From an uncultured Polaromonas sp. (lineage in GTDB: Bacteria; Pseudomonadota; Gammaproteobacteria; Burkholderiales; Burkholderiaceae), in NCBI GenBank assembly GCA_946479075.1, contig CAMLDT010000079.1:1-14196 (forward strand): a DNA stretch of 14,196 nucleotides, given 5' to 3'. Below, piece by piece: positions 1-7,334 of this stretch; within the stretch, counting starts at the first letter, position 1; each line of letters starts with the position of its first letter. The position numbers were made by a program, and so were the translations under genes. Below the pieces are notes generated by a model that was not told where the DNA came from, searched no databases, and saw only the letters and a program-made list of their open reading frames with translations.

Positions 1-237
1 GCGCCAGGTCATGGGCATGCGCATGCCGAGGCCGATGGCCTTGCTGAAGGCTTCCTTGGCGGAAAAGCGCGTGGCCAGGTAGCGCAGGCCACGCTCTGGC
101 CAGCGTGCGCTGCGGGTCTTCCAGGTCGCGAGTTCGGCGTCGCTGAGGATCTTCTGCGCAAAGCGCTCGCCATGGCGCTCGAAGCTGGCGCGCACGCGGC
201 GCACGTCGCAGATGTCGGTGCCTATGCCGTAAATCAT
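1..237 (-). CDS. acpS: Holo-[acyl-carrier-protein] synthase, 3' end missing
   Basis: AcpS transfers the 4'-phosphopantetheine arm of coenzyme A to the conserved serine of apo-ACP and is cytoplasmic, usually trimeric. The first 79 residues are present; the rest lies beyond the window. The start [15 protein letters not shown] is the typical N-terminus. Asp8 and Glu62 (in the [10 protein letters not shown] motif, residues 58-67) match the family's Mg2+ ligands. The ATG shares ATGA with the pdxJ stop, a 4-base overlap that suggests translational coupling; no good Shine-Dalgarno is visible upstream. The pdxJ-acpS pairing is common in proteobacteria. Its substrate, AcpP, is encoded at the other end of this window. 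The full family length is about 120-130 residues, so roughly one third is missing only because of the window edge. Confidence 0.97.
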   Translation of the reverse strand, partial: MIYGIGTDICDVRRVRASFERHGERFAQKILSDAELATWKTRSARWPERGLRYLATRFSAKEAFSKAIGLGMRMPMTWR

Positions 238-1025
238 GCCGGGGAAAAGCCAGCGTCAATGCAGCGCAGGTAAGCCGCAACCGTGGCGCTGTAGCCGAGT
301 TCCAGTGCATCGGCAATCAGCGCGTGGCCGATGGAGACTTCGAGCACGCCGGACACCGCGCGCAGGAAGCCGGCCAGGTTGTCGCGGTTCAGGTCGTGGC
401 CGGCGTTTACTCCCAAATTGACAGCTGCTGCCGCACGGCCAGCAAGGGCAAACTGCTCAAGCACCTTGTCTTTTTCAGGTGTATTCCAGGCCCGGGCATA
501 GGTCTCGGTGTAGAACTCGAAGCTCTCCGAAACAAAAAAAAAAAAAGCGGCCATGGCTTCAGGCAGCGGATCCATGAACAGGCTGACGCGCACGCCGCGG
601 TCGTGCGCTTCGTCAATCAGCGGCTTCAGGCGCGCAGCATCGCCAGGGAAGTTCCAGCCGTGGTCACTGGTGAACTGGTCTTCGCTGTCGGGCACAAAAG
701 TGCACTGGTGCAGCGGCAGGCCGCGCGCCGACAGGTTGCGTACAAACGCCATCAGGTTCTGCAGCGGATTACCCTCGACATTGAACTCGCGGTCCGGCCA
801 GTCCTTCATCAGCGCGGCCAGCTCATAGACATCGTCGCTGCGGATATGCCGCTCGTCAGGACGTGGATGCACGGTGATGCCCTGAGCACCGGCTTCCAGG
901 CACAACTCCGCGGCACGCAACACATCGGGAATACCGAGGTGGCGGGTGTTGCGCAGCAGGGCGACCTTGTTGATGTTGACGGACAGGGCGGTGCGGTGGC
1001 GCGGGGCCGGGGGGTGTACGGTCAT
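234..1025 (-). CDS. pdxJ: Pyridoxine 5'-phosphate synthase
   Basis: PdxJ condenses 3-amino-2-oxopropyl phosphate with 1-deoxyxylulose 5-phosphate to make pyridoxine 5'-phosphate, the last ring-forming step of DXP-dependent vitamin B6 synthesis. The protein is a TIM barrel of 263 residues, slightly longer than the roughly 245 of the family. Visible motifs are [12 protein letters not shown] (15-26), HPRPDERHI (53-61), NVEGNP (82-87), FVPD (110-113), the EFYTE segment (170-174) and NAGHDLN (207-213), covering the phosphate- and substrate-binding residues. The ATG at 1025 was chosen because the conserved barrel starts soon after it; the frame stays open further upstream, but only inside recO. The recO stop is 8 bases before the start. 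Odd feature: residues 161-169 read FFFFVSESF, encoded partly by 13 consecutive T, where relatives usually have a G-A-D-R-type segment. The frame and the spacing to EFYTE are intact. Confidence 0.96.
   Translation of the reverse strand: MTVHPPAPRHRTALSVNINKVALLRNTRHLGIPDVLRAAELCLEAGAQGITVHPRPDERHIRSDDVYELAALMKDWPDREFNVEGNPLQNLMAFVRNLSARGLPLHQCTFVPDSEDQFTSDHGWNFPGDAARLKPLIDEAHDRGVRVSLFMDPLPEAMAAFFFFVSESFEFYTETYARAWNTPEKDKVLEQFALAGRAAAAVNLGVNAGHDLNRDNLAGFLRAVSGVLEVSIGHALIADALELGYSATVAAYLRCIDAGFSPA
534..546 (+). repeat. 13-base poly(A) run inside pdxJ (poly-T in the coding sense)
   Basis: Thirteen A in a row on the plus strand read as T on the pdxJ coding strand. They form the last base of Ala160 and the four Phe codons 161-164. 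It is the longest mononucleotide run I noticed in the window and lies in otherwise GC-rich coding DNA. Such runs are prone to slippage in replication, transcription and sequencing. The pdxJ frame is intact at this count. Confidence 0.95.
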
Positions 1026-1033
1026 GAGCTTGC

Positions 1034-1783
1034 CTAGAAAGCCTGCAGATCGATCATCATCTGCCGGGTTTTGAGAACCTTCACATCGCAATGGTAGTGC
1101 AGCAAGGCGCGCAACTGGGTCTTGAGTTGCGGCAGGTGCGCCACACAGGCCCGCACCGTGTCGGTAAAGGGCGCACCGTCGGCCAGTGAGGCCTGCAGTT
1201 CCAGCCACTGGGCGCCGCGCAGGCTGGCGCGGTCATCGTCGTGGGCCTCACGCAGGCCCGATTCTGCAACCAGCACATAAGGCGTCTGCGGCGCCAGCGG
1301 CGCCAGCGTCGCGGTCTGGGCGTCCAGCGTCGGCAGCAGGCCGATGTCACGCAACAAGCGCAGTTCAAAAGCGCGCAAAGCCACCTGCAGGGTATCGGCG
1401 CTGGGGCTGGCCAGCAGTTGCACCGTGGCCGCATAGGCGTCGAACAGCACGGGATGCGGGTCGTCGCGCGCCAGCAGGCGCATCAGCAATTCGTTGAGGT
1501 AGTAGCCGGAGAGCAGCGCATCGCCGGTCGGCATCACATGGCCGCCCTGCCATTCGGCGCCGCGCAACATGCGGATCTCGGCGTCCCCGCCAAAGGCCAG
1601 ATGCAGCGGCTGCAGTGGCAGCAGGATGGGACGGAAGTTGGAACTCGGCTTCTTGGCGCCGCGCGCCACCAGCGCGATGCGCCCGTAGTTGCGGCTGAAG
1701 ACCTCCAGGATCAGGCTGGACTCGCTCCAGTCGTAGCGGTGCAGGACGTAGGCTGGCTCGTCGCTGATGCGTTTGGTCACCAT
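1034..1783 (-). CDS. recO: DNA repair protein RecO
   Basis: RecO works with RecR (and RecF) in the RecF pathway: it binds single-stranded DNA and SSB, helps load RecA at gaps and anneals complementary strands. The 249-residue product has the family layout. An N-terminal OB fold covers about residues 8-85 ([20 protein letters not shown], then [12 protein letters not shown]). A helical domain follows, with the [11 protein letters not shown] segment near 95-105 and the [13 protein letters not shown] motif near 140-152. I see no cysteine cluster for zinc. The start is ATG at 1783, followed by an in-frame [18 protein letters not shown] is a typical beginning. Upstream there is only one base before a 144-bp inverted-repeat element, and no clear Shine-Dalgarno. 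It lies between era and pdxJ, the usual betaproteobacterial order. Confidence 0.95.
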   Translation of the reverse strand: MVTKRISDEPAYVLHRYDWSESSLILEVFSRNYGRIALVARGAKKPSSNFRPILLPLQPLHLAFGGDAEIRMLRGAEWQGGHVMPTGDALLSGYYLNELLMRLLARDDPHPVLFDAYAATVQLLASPSADTLQVALRAFELRLLRDIGLLPTLDAQTATLAPLAPQTPYVLVAESGLREAHDDDRASLRGAQWLELQASLADGAPFTDTVRACVAHLPQLKTQLRALLHYHCDVKVLKTRQMMIDLQAF

Positions 1784-1784
1784 G

Positions 1785-1928
1785 CCGGTGCGCCTATAAA
1801 TCCGACGGCCGGGCGCATGCCGGCGTTGCGCGGCGCCCGGAATCCTCCTGCACCCAAGTGCATTCCGGTGTCCTGCGCTCCGGGCACCCTGGCCTGCATC
1901 CCGGCCCCCGAATTTCTAGGCGCACCGG
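1785..1928. repeat. 144-bp foldback element with 17-bp terminal inverted repeats (MITE-like candidate)
   Basis: The ends are inverted repeats: 1785-1801 pairs with 1912-1928 at 16 of 17 positions, starting with CCGGTGCGCCTA and ending with TAGGCGCACCGG. Pairing continues inward through 1807-1813 (GGCCGGG) with 1900-1906 (CCCGGCC). The middle holds a further hairpin, CCGGAA (1837-1842) with TTCCGG (1863-1868) enclosing TGCAC/GTGCA (1849-1853/1858-1862). A separate CCGGGCGC/GCGCCCGG pair (1809-1816/1833-1840) offers an alternative fold. There is no open frame of note and no obvious target-site duplication. It fills almost the whole era-recO gap, so it is probably transcribed within the operon as structured RNA. 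A dispersed MITE/REP-like repeat is my inference; a local RNA regulatory structure is the alternative. Confidence 0.8.
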
Positions 1929-1935
1929 AACTCCA

Positions 1936-3009
1936 TTACTCGTAGCCAAAAGTTTTGACACGCGCTTCGTCGTCCGCCCAGCCCGAGCGCACCTTGACCC
2001 AGATCTCCAGAAACACCTTGCCGCCGGTCAGCGCTTCCATCTCGTGGCGCGCCTCGGTGCCAATGCGTTTGAGCTTTTCGCCCTTCTCACCAATGATCAT
2101 GCCTTTGTGGCCGTCTCGCTCGACCACGATGGTGGCGGCAATGCGGCGCAACTCGCCCTCCTGCTCGAACTTGTCGATGATCACGGTGGAGGTGTAGGGC
2201 AGCTCGTCGCCGGTCAGGCGAAACAGCTTTTCGCGGATGATTTCTGCCGCCATGAAACGCTCGCTGCGGTCGGTCAGCTCGTCAGCGCCATACATCCAGG
2301 GCTGCTGCGGCAGGTATTTTTCACAGATGCCGAACAGGCGGTCCACATCCCTGGCATTGTTGGCCGACATCGGCACAAACTCGGCAAAGTTATGGCGCTC
2401 CTGCATGTCCTTGAGCCAGGGCGCAATCTCGGCGCGCCGGTGGATCAGGTCGAACTTGTTCGCCAGCAAAATGGCCGGGGTGCCGGCCGGCAACAACGAC
2501 AGCACTTTGTCATCGGCGGGGTTGAACTGGCCGGCCTCGACCACAAACACGATCAGGTCCACGTCATTGACGGCACCGACCACCGTCTTGTTGAGCGAGC
2601 GGTTCAGCGCATTGCCGTGCCGGGTCTGAAAGCCGGGTGTATCGACAAACACAAACTGCGCGGGCCCGACCGTGCGCATGCCGGTGATGCGGTGGCGCGT
2701 GGTCTGGGCCTTGCGCGAGGTGATGCTGATTTTTTGCCCGACCAGCGCGTTGAGCAGCGTCGATTTGCCCACATTGGGCTTGCCCACAATAGCGATCAGG
2801 CCGCAGCGCTGGCCTTCGGCCGGTGGTGCGTTGTTGGCCTGGGATGTCATGGCCCGGGCCAGCATGGCTTCGAGCTCCACGTTTTGTGCAGGCACATCCA
2901 CCCCCAGGGCTTCGGCCGGGAGGGTGGCGGCCGGGGTCAGCGGGCGCGCGGTTTTTTTGGGGTTTGCTTTTTTGCCTGGGGTCATGTCGGTGCCTGTGGA
3001 CGCCTGCAT
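1936..3009 (-). CDS. era: GTPase Era, with N-terminal extension
   Basis: Era is an essential GTPase that binds the 3' end of 16S rRNA and helps mature the 30S subunit. From the first ATG the protein has 357 residues, against about 300 in most bacteria. The GTPase domain shows G1 GKPNVGKS (76-83), the switch region around [11 protein letters not shown] (98-108), G3 DTPG (123-126), G4 NKFD (184-187) and G5 MSANN. A KH RNA-binding domain follows, with [15 protein letters not shown] near the C-terminus. The first 65 or so residues are Ala/Pro/Lys-rich and lie outside the fold. Alternative starts are ATG at 2985, with a weak AGG upstream, and ATG at 2850, which would give a standard 304-residue protein but has no visible Shine-Dalgarno. 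The gene lies 19 bases after rnc, a classic pairing. Confidence 0.96.
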   Translation of the reverse strand: MQASTGTDMTPGKKANPKKTARPLTPAATLPAEALGVDVPAQNVELEAMLARAMTSQANNAPPAEGQRCGLIAIVGKPNVGKSTLLNALVGQKISITSRKAQTTRHRITGMRTVGPAQFVFVDTPGFQTRHGNALNRSLNKTVVGAVNDVDLIVFVVEAGQFNPADDKVLSLLPAGTPAILLANKFDLIHRRAEIAPWLKDMQERHNFAEFVPMSANNARDVDRLFGICEKYLPQQPWMYGADELTDRSERFMAAEIIREKLFRLTGDELPYTSTVIIDKFEQEGELRRIAATIVVERDGHKGMIIGEKGEKLKRIGTEARHEMEALTGGKVFLEIWVKVRSGWADDEARVKTFGYE

Positions 3010-3028
3010 GGGCAGGCGCCAGGAGTCT

Positions 3029-3727
3029 TCAGTCGAGCGTCTTCACATAAGCCAGCATGGCGGCGGCAGCCGCCTGCTCACCGGCACGGCGCGAACCGCC
3101 AATGCCGCGTTCGGCTCGCCCGTATTCGCTGATCTCGCATTCCACATCGAAGGTCTGCTTGTGGGCTGCGCCCAGGGTGCCGACCACGCGGTAGATCGGC
3201 AGATTCATTTTGCGGCCCTGCAGCCATTCCTGCAACTCGGTCTTGGGGTCCTTGCCGATGGCCTGCATGTTGGGGTTGATCTCGACCGCGCTGAACAGCC
3301 GGCGCACGAGCTGGTCGGCTTTGGCAAACCCGGCGTCGAGGTAAACCGCCCCGATCACGGCCTCCAGCGCATCGGCCAGGATGGACGGCCGCTTGTGCCC
3401 GCCCGACTTGGCCTCGCCTTCCCCCAGGCGCAGCAGCGGTGGCAGCCCGAGTTGAACGGCCAATTGGTGCAGGGTGTCCTGCTTGACGAGATTGGCGCGC
3501 ACCCGCGAGAGATCGCCTTCGGGCAAGTCGCTGAGCCGTTCATACAGCAGCCCGGCGACCGCAAGATTGAGCACCGAATCGCCGAGGAATTCGACGCGCT
3601 CGTTGTGGTCCGCGGAAAAACTGCGGTGGGTCAAAGCCTGCTGCAGCAGGCGCGGATCGGAAAAAGCATGCTCCAGCCGCTTTTGCAGCGACTGGAGATC
3701 GGGACTCAACGAGGCATGGGCACGCAC
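3029..3727 (-). CDS. rnc: Ribonuclease III
   Basis: RNase III cleaves double-stranded RNA, processing the rRNA precursor and many mRNAs. The 232-residue product has the family signature [12 protein letters not shown] (42-53). The metal ligands Glu46, Asp50, Asp119 and Glu122 correspond to E. coli Glu41, Asp45, Asp114 and Glu117. The C-terminal double-stranded-RNA-binding domain spans about residues 159-230, with [11 protein letters not shown] and the Ala-rich [15 protein letters not shown] helix. The start is taken as GTG at 3727, directly after the TAA of the DUF4845 gene with no gap, so it is probably translationally coupled. No ATG lies between there and the catalytic domain. The neighbouring order lepB-DUF4845-rnc-era is usual for betaproteobacteria. 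Confidence 0.97.
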   Translation of the reverse strand: MRAHASLSPDLQSLQKRLEHAFSDPRLLQQALTHRSFSADHNERVEFLGDSVLNLAVAGLLYERLSDLPEGDLSRVRANLVKQDTLHQLAVQLGLPPLLRLGEGEAKSGGHKRPSILADALEAVIGAVYLDAGFAKADQLVRRLFSAVEINPNMQAIGKDPKTELQEWLQGRKMNLPIYRVVGTLGAAHKQTFDVECEISEYGRAERGIGGSRRAGEQAAAAAMLAYVKTLD

Positions 3728-4069
3728 TTACTTGGATCGGCCTGCGTATTTGAGCAGCAGGAAAGCCGGCCCCGCGATATGGATTTCCTTGTTGTAGGCA
3801 AAACTGACGACGGTTCTGTCGCCTTCCTTGCTGACTTCAAGGTCTTTTGCGGAGATGGATTTGATCTCATCGATCTGCGCGGCCTTGTCGAAAATGGTCC
3901 GTACCTCGGCCACAGAAGACCCTTGCGCGGCTTTGGTGGCGGCCTTGGTGATGGCCTGGAATTCGACGACGGTCGGGAAAGCCTGGGCGGCGATCAGACC
4001 GACAAAAGCCAGCACGCCGACCACAAACAGAACCCCGATGAAGGAAACGCCGCGTTGCTGATGGTTCAT
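3728..4069 (-). CDS. DUF4845 family protein, single membrane span
   Basis: This 113-residue protein matches by position and character the DUF4845 proteins found between lepB and rnc in betaproteobacteria; its function is unknown. The N-terminus MNHQQRGVSFIGVLFVV leads into a hydrophobic helix at about residues 8-29. A short charge-then-Gly-then-hydrophobic start like this resembles a type IV pilin signal, but there is no Glu at the usual +5 position and no pilin body, so I would not call it a pilin. The remaining 80 or so residues should form a small extracytoplasmic domain (ITKAATKAAQ, then the DLEVSKEGDRTVVSFAY strands). The ATG at 4069 was chosen over a longer open frame because GGAG stands 7 bases upstream and the frame beyond it runs into lepB. 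It starts 46 bases after lepB and ends exactly before the rnc GTG. Confidence 0.88.
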   Translation of the reverse strand: MNHQQRGVSFIGVLFVVGVLAFVGLIAAQAFPTVVEFQAITKAATKAAQGSSVAEVRTIFDKAAQIDEIKSISAKDLEVSKEGDRTVVSFAYNKEIHIAGPAFLLLKYAGRSK

Positions 4070-4115
4070 GTGTTTCTCCGCTCCAGTATTGCCAGTGTTG
4101 TTGTCCCGCAAACCG

Positions 4116-5093
4116 CTAGTCAATCTTGCCAATCCGCTTGAGACTACCAAAATTCATCCAGACAAAAAAGGCCTTGCCCACAATGTTCTTCTCGGGAACG
4201 AAGCCCCAATACCGCGAATCCAGCGAATTGTCGCGGTTGTCGCCCATCATGAAATACTGCCCTTCGGGCACCTTGCAAACCACGCCCTCGCTACTGTAAC
4301 GGCAATTCTGCCGATAGGGGAAGTCGTCCGCACCCGCGATGAAAGCCGGGCGGTCATCGTCGTTGAGCAGATGATAGGTCTTGTTGCCGTTGGTTTCCTG
4401 GAACTGCTTGGCGTAGCGCAGCGCATCTTCATCAAAAAAATCAGCCATGGGCACTTTGGTCAAGGGCTTGCCGTTGATGGTGAGCTTCTTGTTCAGGTAG
4501 GCCACCTCATCGCCCGGGACGCCCACCACACGCTTGATGTAGTCCAGGCTGGGTTTGGGCGGATAGTGAAACACCATCACATCGCCGCGCTGGGGGCTGT
4601 GGTTGTCCAGGATTTTGGTGTTGAGGACCGGCAGGCGCACGCCGTAGTGGAATTTATTGACCAGGATCAGGTCGCCGACCAGCAGCGTGGGGATCATGGA
4701 GCCGGACGGGATCTTGAAGGGCTCAAACAGGAAGGAGCGCAGCAGGAACACCACCACAATCACCGGAAACAGCCCGGCCGTCCAGTCCAGCCACCAGGGC
4801 TGCATCAGCAGCCGGGTCTGGGCTTCGGCGGTAGGCGTATCGACCTGGGTAATGCCCTGGGCGGCGAGTTCGGCGCGGCGCTGCGCGGCTTGCGCTTCCA
4901 GATGGGCGGCGGCCTTGCGCCGCTGCGGCCAGAAGTAGAACTTTTCAGCGAGCCAGTAAAGGCCGGTGACCACCGTCGCCAGGAACAGCAGCAGCGAAAA
5001 ATTGCCTTCGACCATGCCGAAGTACCAGGCCGCGCCGTAACCCACAAAAACGGCCAGCACCGCAGCGGTCAGTGAACTCATAAAACCAAGCAT
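4116..5093 (-). CDS. lepB: Signal peptidase I
   Basis: LepB is the membrane serine protease that removes signal peptides from exported proteins by a Ser-Lys dyad. The 325-residue product is close to the E. coli length (324). Hydrophobic segments lie at about 6-25, 32-49 and 106-122, with a charged Ala/Gln/Arg-rich cytoplasmic stretch between (57-98). The catalytic serine is Ser132 in PSGSMIPTL, and the general base is Lys187 in DYIKRVVGVPGDEV. MGDNRDNSLDSRYWGFVP is the last conserved box. The start ATG at 5093 shares its first base... more exactly, TAATG: the final A of the lepA stop is the A of this ATG, giving a 1-base overlap. An AGG within the lepA end can serve as ribosome binding site. 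The frame is open further upstream only as a shadow of lepA. The lepA-lepB pair is widely conserved. Confidence 0.97.
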   Translation of the reverse strand: MLGFMSSLTAAVLAVFVGYGAAWYFGMVEGNFSLLLFLATVVTGLYWLAEKFYFWPQRRKAAAHLEAQAAQRRAELAAQGITQVDTPTAEAQTRLLMQPWWLDWTAGLFPVIVVVFLLRSFLFEPFKIPSGSMIPTLLVGDLILVNKFHYGVRLPVLNTKILDNHSPQRGDVMVFHYPPKPSLDYIKRVVGVPGDEVAYLNKKLTINGKPLTKVPMADFFDEDALRYAKQFQETNGNKTYHLLNDDDRPAFIAGADDFPYRQNCRYSSEGVVCKVPEGQYFMMGDNRDNSLDSRYWGFVPEKNIVGKAFFVWMNFGSLKRIGKID

Positions 5094-6904
5094 TATTCTT
5101 CTACCTGCAGGATAGCCAGGAAAGCTTCCTGGGGCACTTCGACGGAACCGATCTGTTTCATGCGTTTCTTGCCGGCCTTTTGTTTTTCGAGAAGCTTCTT
5201 CTTGCGTGAGATATCGCCGCCGTAACACTTGGCAATCACGTTTTTGCGGAGCGCCTTGATTGTCTCACGCGCAATGATGTTGGCCCCGATGGCGGCCTGG
5301 ATCGCCACGTCGAACTGCTGGCGGGAAATGATCTCGCGCATCTTGGCCACCACTGCCCGGCCGCGGTAGGCCGACTGGCTGCGGTGAACAATGATGGACA
5401 GGGCATCGACCTTTTCGCCATTGAGCAGGATGTCCACCTTGACCACGTCGGACGCCCGGAACTCCTTGAACTCGTAGTCCATGGAGGCGTAGCCGCGCGA
5501 GACCGACTTGAGCTTGTCGAAGAAGTCGAGCACGATTTCGCCCAGCGGCATTTCATAGGTCAGCATGACCTGCTTGCCGTGATAGGCCATGTTGAGCTGG
5601 ACGCCGCGTTTCTGGTTGGCCAGCGTCATGACCGCGCCCACATAGTCTTGCGGCATATAAAGATGCACGGTCACGATGGGTTCGCGGATTTCGTTGACCT
5701 TGCCACCATCGGGAATTTTGGACGGGTTCTCGACCATGATGACGCTGCCGTCGGTCTGGAGCACCTCGTAGACCACGCTGGGTGCGGTGGTGATGAGATC
5801 CTGGTCAAACTCGCGCTCCAGGCGCTGCTGGACAATTTCCATGTGCAGCAGGCCGAGGAAGCCGCATCGAAAGCCAAAGCCCAGCGCCTGGCTGACTTCC
5901 GGCTCGTAGTGTAGGGAGGCGTCATTGAGCTTGAGCTTTTCAAGCGCATCGCGCAGGGAGTCGTACTCGCTGGCTTCGGTCGGATACAGGCCGGCAAACA
6001 CCTGCGGCTGGATTTCCTTGAAACCCGGCAAGGCCTGGGTGGCGGTGGCCGCGGCGCCGCCGGTTCCTGTCTTGACCAGGGTCACGGTGTCACCGACGCG
6101 GGCGGCCTGCAGCTCCTTGATGCCGGCGATGATGAAACCGACCTCACCCGCCTCCAGCGAGGTGCGCTGTTCGGTGTGCGGCGTGAACACCCCGAGTTGC
6201 TCGGCGTTGTAAGTGGCCTCGCTGGCCATCAGCTTGATGCGCTCGCCTTTGGCCAGGCGGCCATCCACCACGCGCACCAGCATGACCACGCCGACATAGG
6301 CGTCATACCAGCTGTCAACAATCATGGCGCGCAGCGGCCCGCCGGGGTCACCCTGGGGCGCGGGCATGCGGGCCACCACGGCTTCGAGAATCTCGTCAAT
6401 GCCCATGCCGGTTTTTGCGCTGCAGGGAATCGCGTCGGTCGCGTCGATGCCGATCACGTCCTCAATCTCCTGCTTGGCGTTGTCCGGATCGGCCTGCGGC
6501 AAATCCATCTTGTTGAGCACCGGCACCACGGTCACGCCGAGATCCAGCGCGGTGTAGCAGTTGGCCACGGTTTGCGCTTCCACGCCCTGGCTTGCATCAA
6601 CCACCAGCAGCGCACCTTCACACGCAGACAACGAGCGGCTCACTTCATAAGAGAAGTCCACATGGCCGGGCGTATCGATCAGGTTGAGGTTGTAAACCTG
6701 GCCGTCGAGTGCCTTGTATTTGAGCGCAGCGGTCTGCGCCTTGATGGTTATCCCACGCTCCCTTTCCAGATCCATCGAATCGAGCACCTGCGCGCTCATC
6801 TCGCGATCCTGCAAACCACCGCAACGCTGAATGATGCGATCCGCAAGCGTGGACTTGCCATGATCAATGTGCGCAATGATGGAAAAATTTCTGATGTGAT
6901 TCAT
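5093..6904 (-). CDS. lepA: Elongation factor 4 (LepA), translational GTPase
   Basis: LepA/EF4 is a ribosome-dependent GTPase related to EF-G, implicated in back-translocation and 30S biogenesis. The 603-residue product has the usual length. Motifs: G1 AHIDHGKST (11-19), the ERERGITI effector segment (47-54), G3 DTPGH (77-81), G4 NKMD (131-134), then domains II, III and V ([14 protein letters not shown]). The LepA-specific C-terminal domain is shown by [19 protein letters not shown] near the end. The start is set at ATG 6904 ([16 protein letters not shown]); a TTG directly upstream would add one residue. No strong Shine-Dalgarno is visible. It is first in its transcription unit: a strong terminator lies about 65 bases upstream, with a plausible promoter between, and it overlaps lepB by one base. 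Confidence 0.98.
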   Translation of the reverse strand: MNHIRNFSIIAHIDHGKSTLADRIIQRCGGLQDREMSAQVLDSMDLERERGITIKAQTAALKYKALDGQVYNLNLIDTPGHVDFSYEVSRSLSACEGALLVVDASQGVEAQTVANCYTALDLGVTVVPVLNKMDLPQADPDNAKQEIEDVIGIDATDAIPCSAKTGMGIDEILEAVVARMPAPQGDPGGPLRAMIVDSWYDAYVGVVMLVRVVDGRLAKGERIKLMASEATYNAEQLGVFTPHTEQRTSLEAGEVGFIIAGIKELQAARVGDTVTLVKTGTGGAAATATQALPGFKEIQPQVFAGLYPTEASEYDSLRDALEKLKLNDASLHYEPEVSQALGFGFRCGFLGLLHMEIVQQRLEREFDQDLITTAPSVVYEVLQTDGSVIMVENPSKIPDGGKVNEIREPIVTVHLYMPQDYVGAVMTLANQKRGVQLNMAYHGKQVMLTYEMPLGEIVLDFFDKLKSVSRGYASMDYEFKEFRASDVVKVDILLNGEKVDALSIIVHRSQSAYRGRAVVAKMREIISRQQFDVAIQAAIGANIIARETIKALRKNVIAKCYGGDISRKKKLLEKQKAGKKRMKQIGSVEVPQEAFLAILQVEE

Positions 6905-6932
6905 CAAAGGGAACGCCTAAGTGCTTGAAAGT

Positions 6933-6961
6933 ATTGCAAAGAGCCTGATGCTCATTTGCAA
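6933..6961 (-). promoter_or_regulatory. Candidate sigma-70 promoter for lepA
   Basis: On the minus strand, TTGCAA (6956-6961) and TGCAAT (6933-6938) are separated by exactly 17 bases, resembling -35 and -10 boxes. They lie between the terminator at 6969-6998 and the lepA start at 6904, predicting a leader of about 20 bases. The -10 box matches the consensus at 4 of 6 positions. Position supports it more than the match does. Confidence 0.45.
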
Positions 6962-6968
6962 AAGACAT

Positions 6969-6998
6969 AAAAAAGGGCGCGTCACTTGTGACGCGCCC
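6969..6998 (-). terminator. Strong intrinsic terminator upstream of lepA
   Basis: An 11-base inverted repeat, GGGCGCGTCAC (6975-6985) and GTGACGCGCCC (6988-6998), is followed on the minus strand by six T (6974-6969). It ends transcripts coming from the mucD side before lepA. A hairpin precedes it (7003-7032), so it may also be the 3' end of a small RNA. Confidence 0.9.
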
Positions 6999-7033
6999 TG
7001 AACCAACAATCTATGGCAACTGCGATAGTTGGA
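6969..7033 (-). ncRNA. Possible small RNA ending at the lepA-upstream terminator
   Basis: On the minus strand a TACAAT box (7040-7045) stands at the right distance for a start near 7033. A hairpin follows, formed by CCAACTAT (7032-7025) and ATAG...TTGG (7014-7003) around a loop of about 10 bases, then the strong terminator. Together they would give an RNA of about 65 bases with two stem-loops. The -35 region is poor (CTATGC at 17-base spacing), which is the main weakness. The stem-loop could instead belong to a longer transcript or be chance. Confidence 0.3.
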
Positions 7034-7115
7034 AGCTTCATTGTAGGCAAAAAGCCAGCGGCGCATAGCCCGGGATTTGGCAATTTTCTCCCGTTGCAAG
7101 GCAGCAACATGAAAC

Positions 7116-7182
7116 TTATAAACAGCTTATTCACAATTTTCTAAGAAAGACTCTGGACAACTTGTGGGTGATCTGTGGATCA
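7116..7182. promoter_or_regulatory. Cluster of DnaA-box-like sequences
   Basis: TTATTCACA (7127-7135) fits the DnaA-box consensus TTATNCACA exactly. TTATAAACA (7116-7124) has one mismatch. On the opposite strand TGATCCACA (7174-7182) has one mismatch and TCACCCACA (7163-7171) two, measured against TTATCCACA. The two members of each pair start 11 bases apart, and the pairs face each other across a 27-base AT-rich spacer containing TTTCTAAGAAA. Binding by DnaA is inferred only from sequence. Confidence 0.4.
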
Positions 7183-7334
7183 GCAGTGAATGGAGTGAAT
7201 TCATGCCAGGACAGATTTTTTTTGACGCTTGATATACAGGAATCAAGCCAAACAGAGCATTCATTCTAACAAAACACGTCCTTAGGCTGGCCAGAAAGTT
7301 AGTGCGTGCAAACATATTCACGCGGCGCAGGGGC

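Noticed and set aside
234..1025. pdxJ as a frameshifted pseudogene because of the 13-base run
   Set aside because: The frame is open from start to stop, the conserved motifs on both sides are in the same frame, and the total length is normal.
1858..3132. Plus-strand open frame of 424 codons opposite era
   Set aside because: Mirrors the era codons, with a low-complexity product; it only touches the foldback element at its start.
2672..4141. Plus-strand open frame of 489 codons opposite era, rnc and the DUF4845 gene
   Set aside because: It spans three real genes on the other strand and shows no protein-like pattern; a GC-bias shadow.
5094..5228. N-terminal 45-residue extension of LepB
   Set aside because: It lies wholly within lepA in another frame; the ATG overlapping the lepA stop gives a standard-length protein.
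6917..7099. Minus-strand 60-codon frame before lepA
   Set aside because: It reads through the strong terminator hairpin at 6969-6998, so it is unlikely to be translated.
7000..7260. Chromosomal replication origin
   Set aside because: DnaA-box-like sites are present, but dnaA, dnaN, rpmH, parA/parB and mnmG are absent, and only one box is exact; kept as a DnaA-site finding instead.
7127..7321. Minus-strand 64-codon frame in the mucD-lepA gap
   Set aside because: GTG start without a Shine-Dalgarno, no family resemblance, and it overlaps the DnaA-box-like group and inverted repeats.
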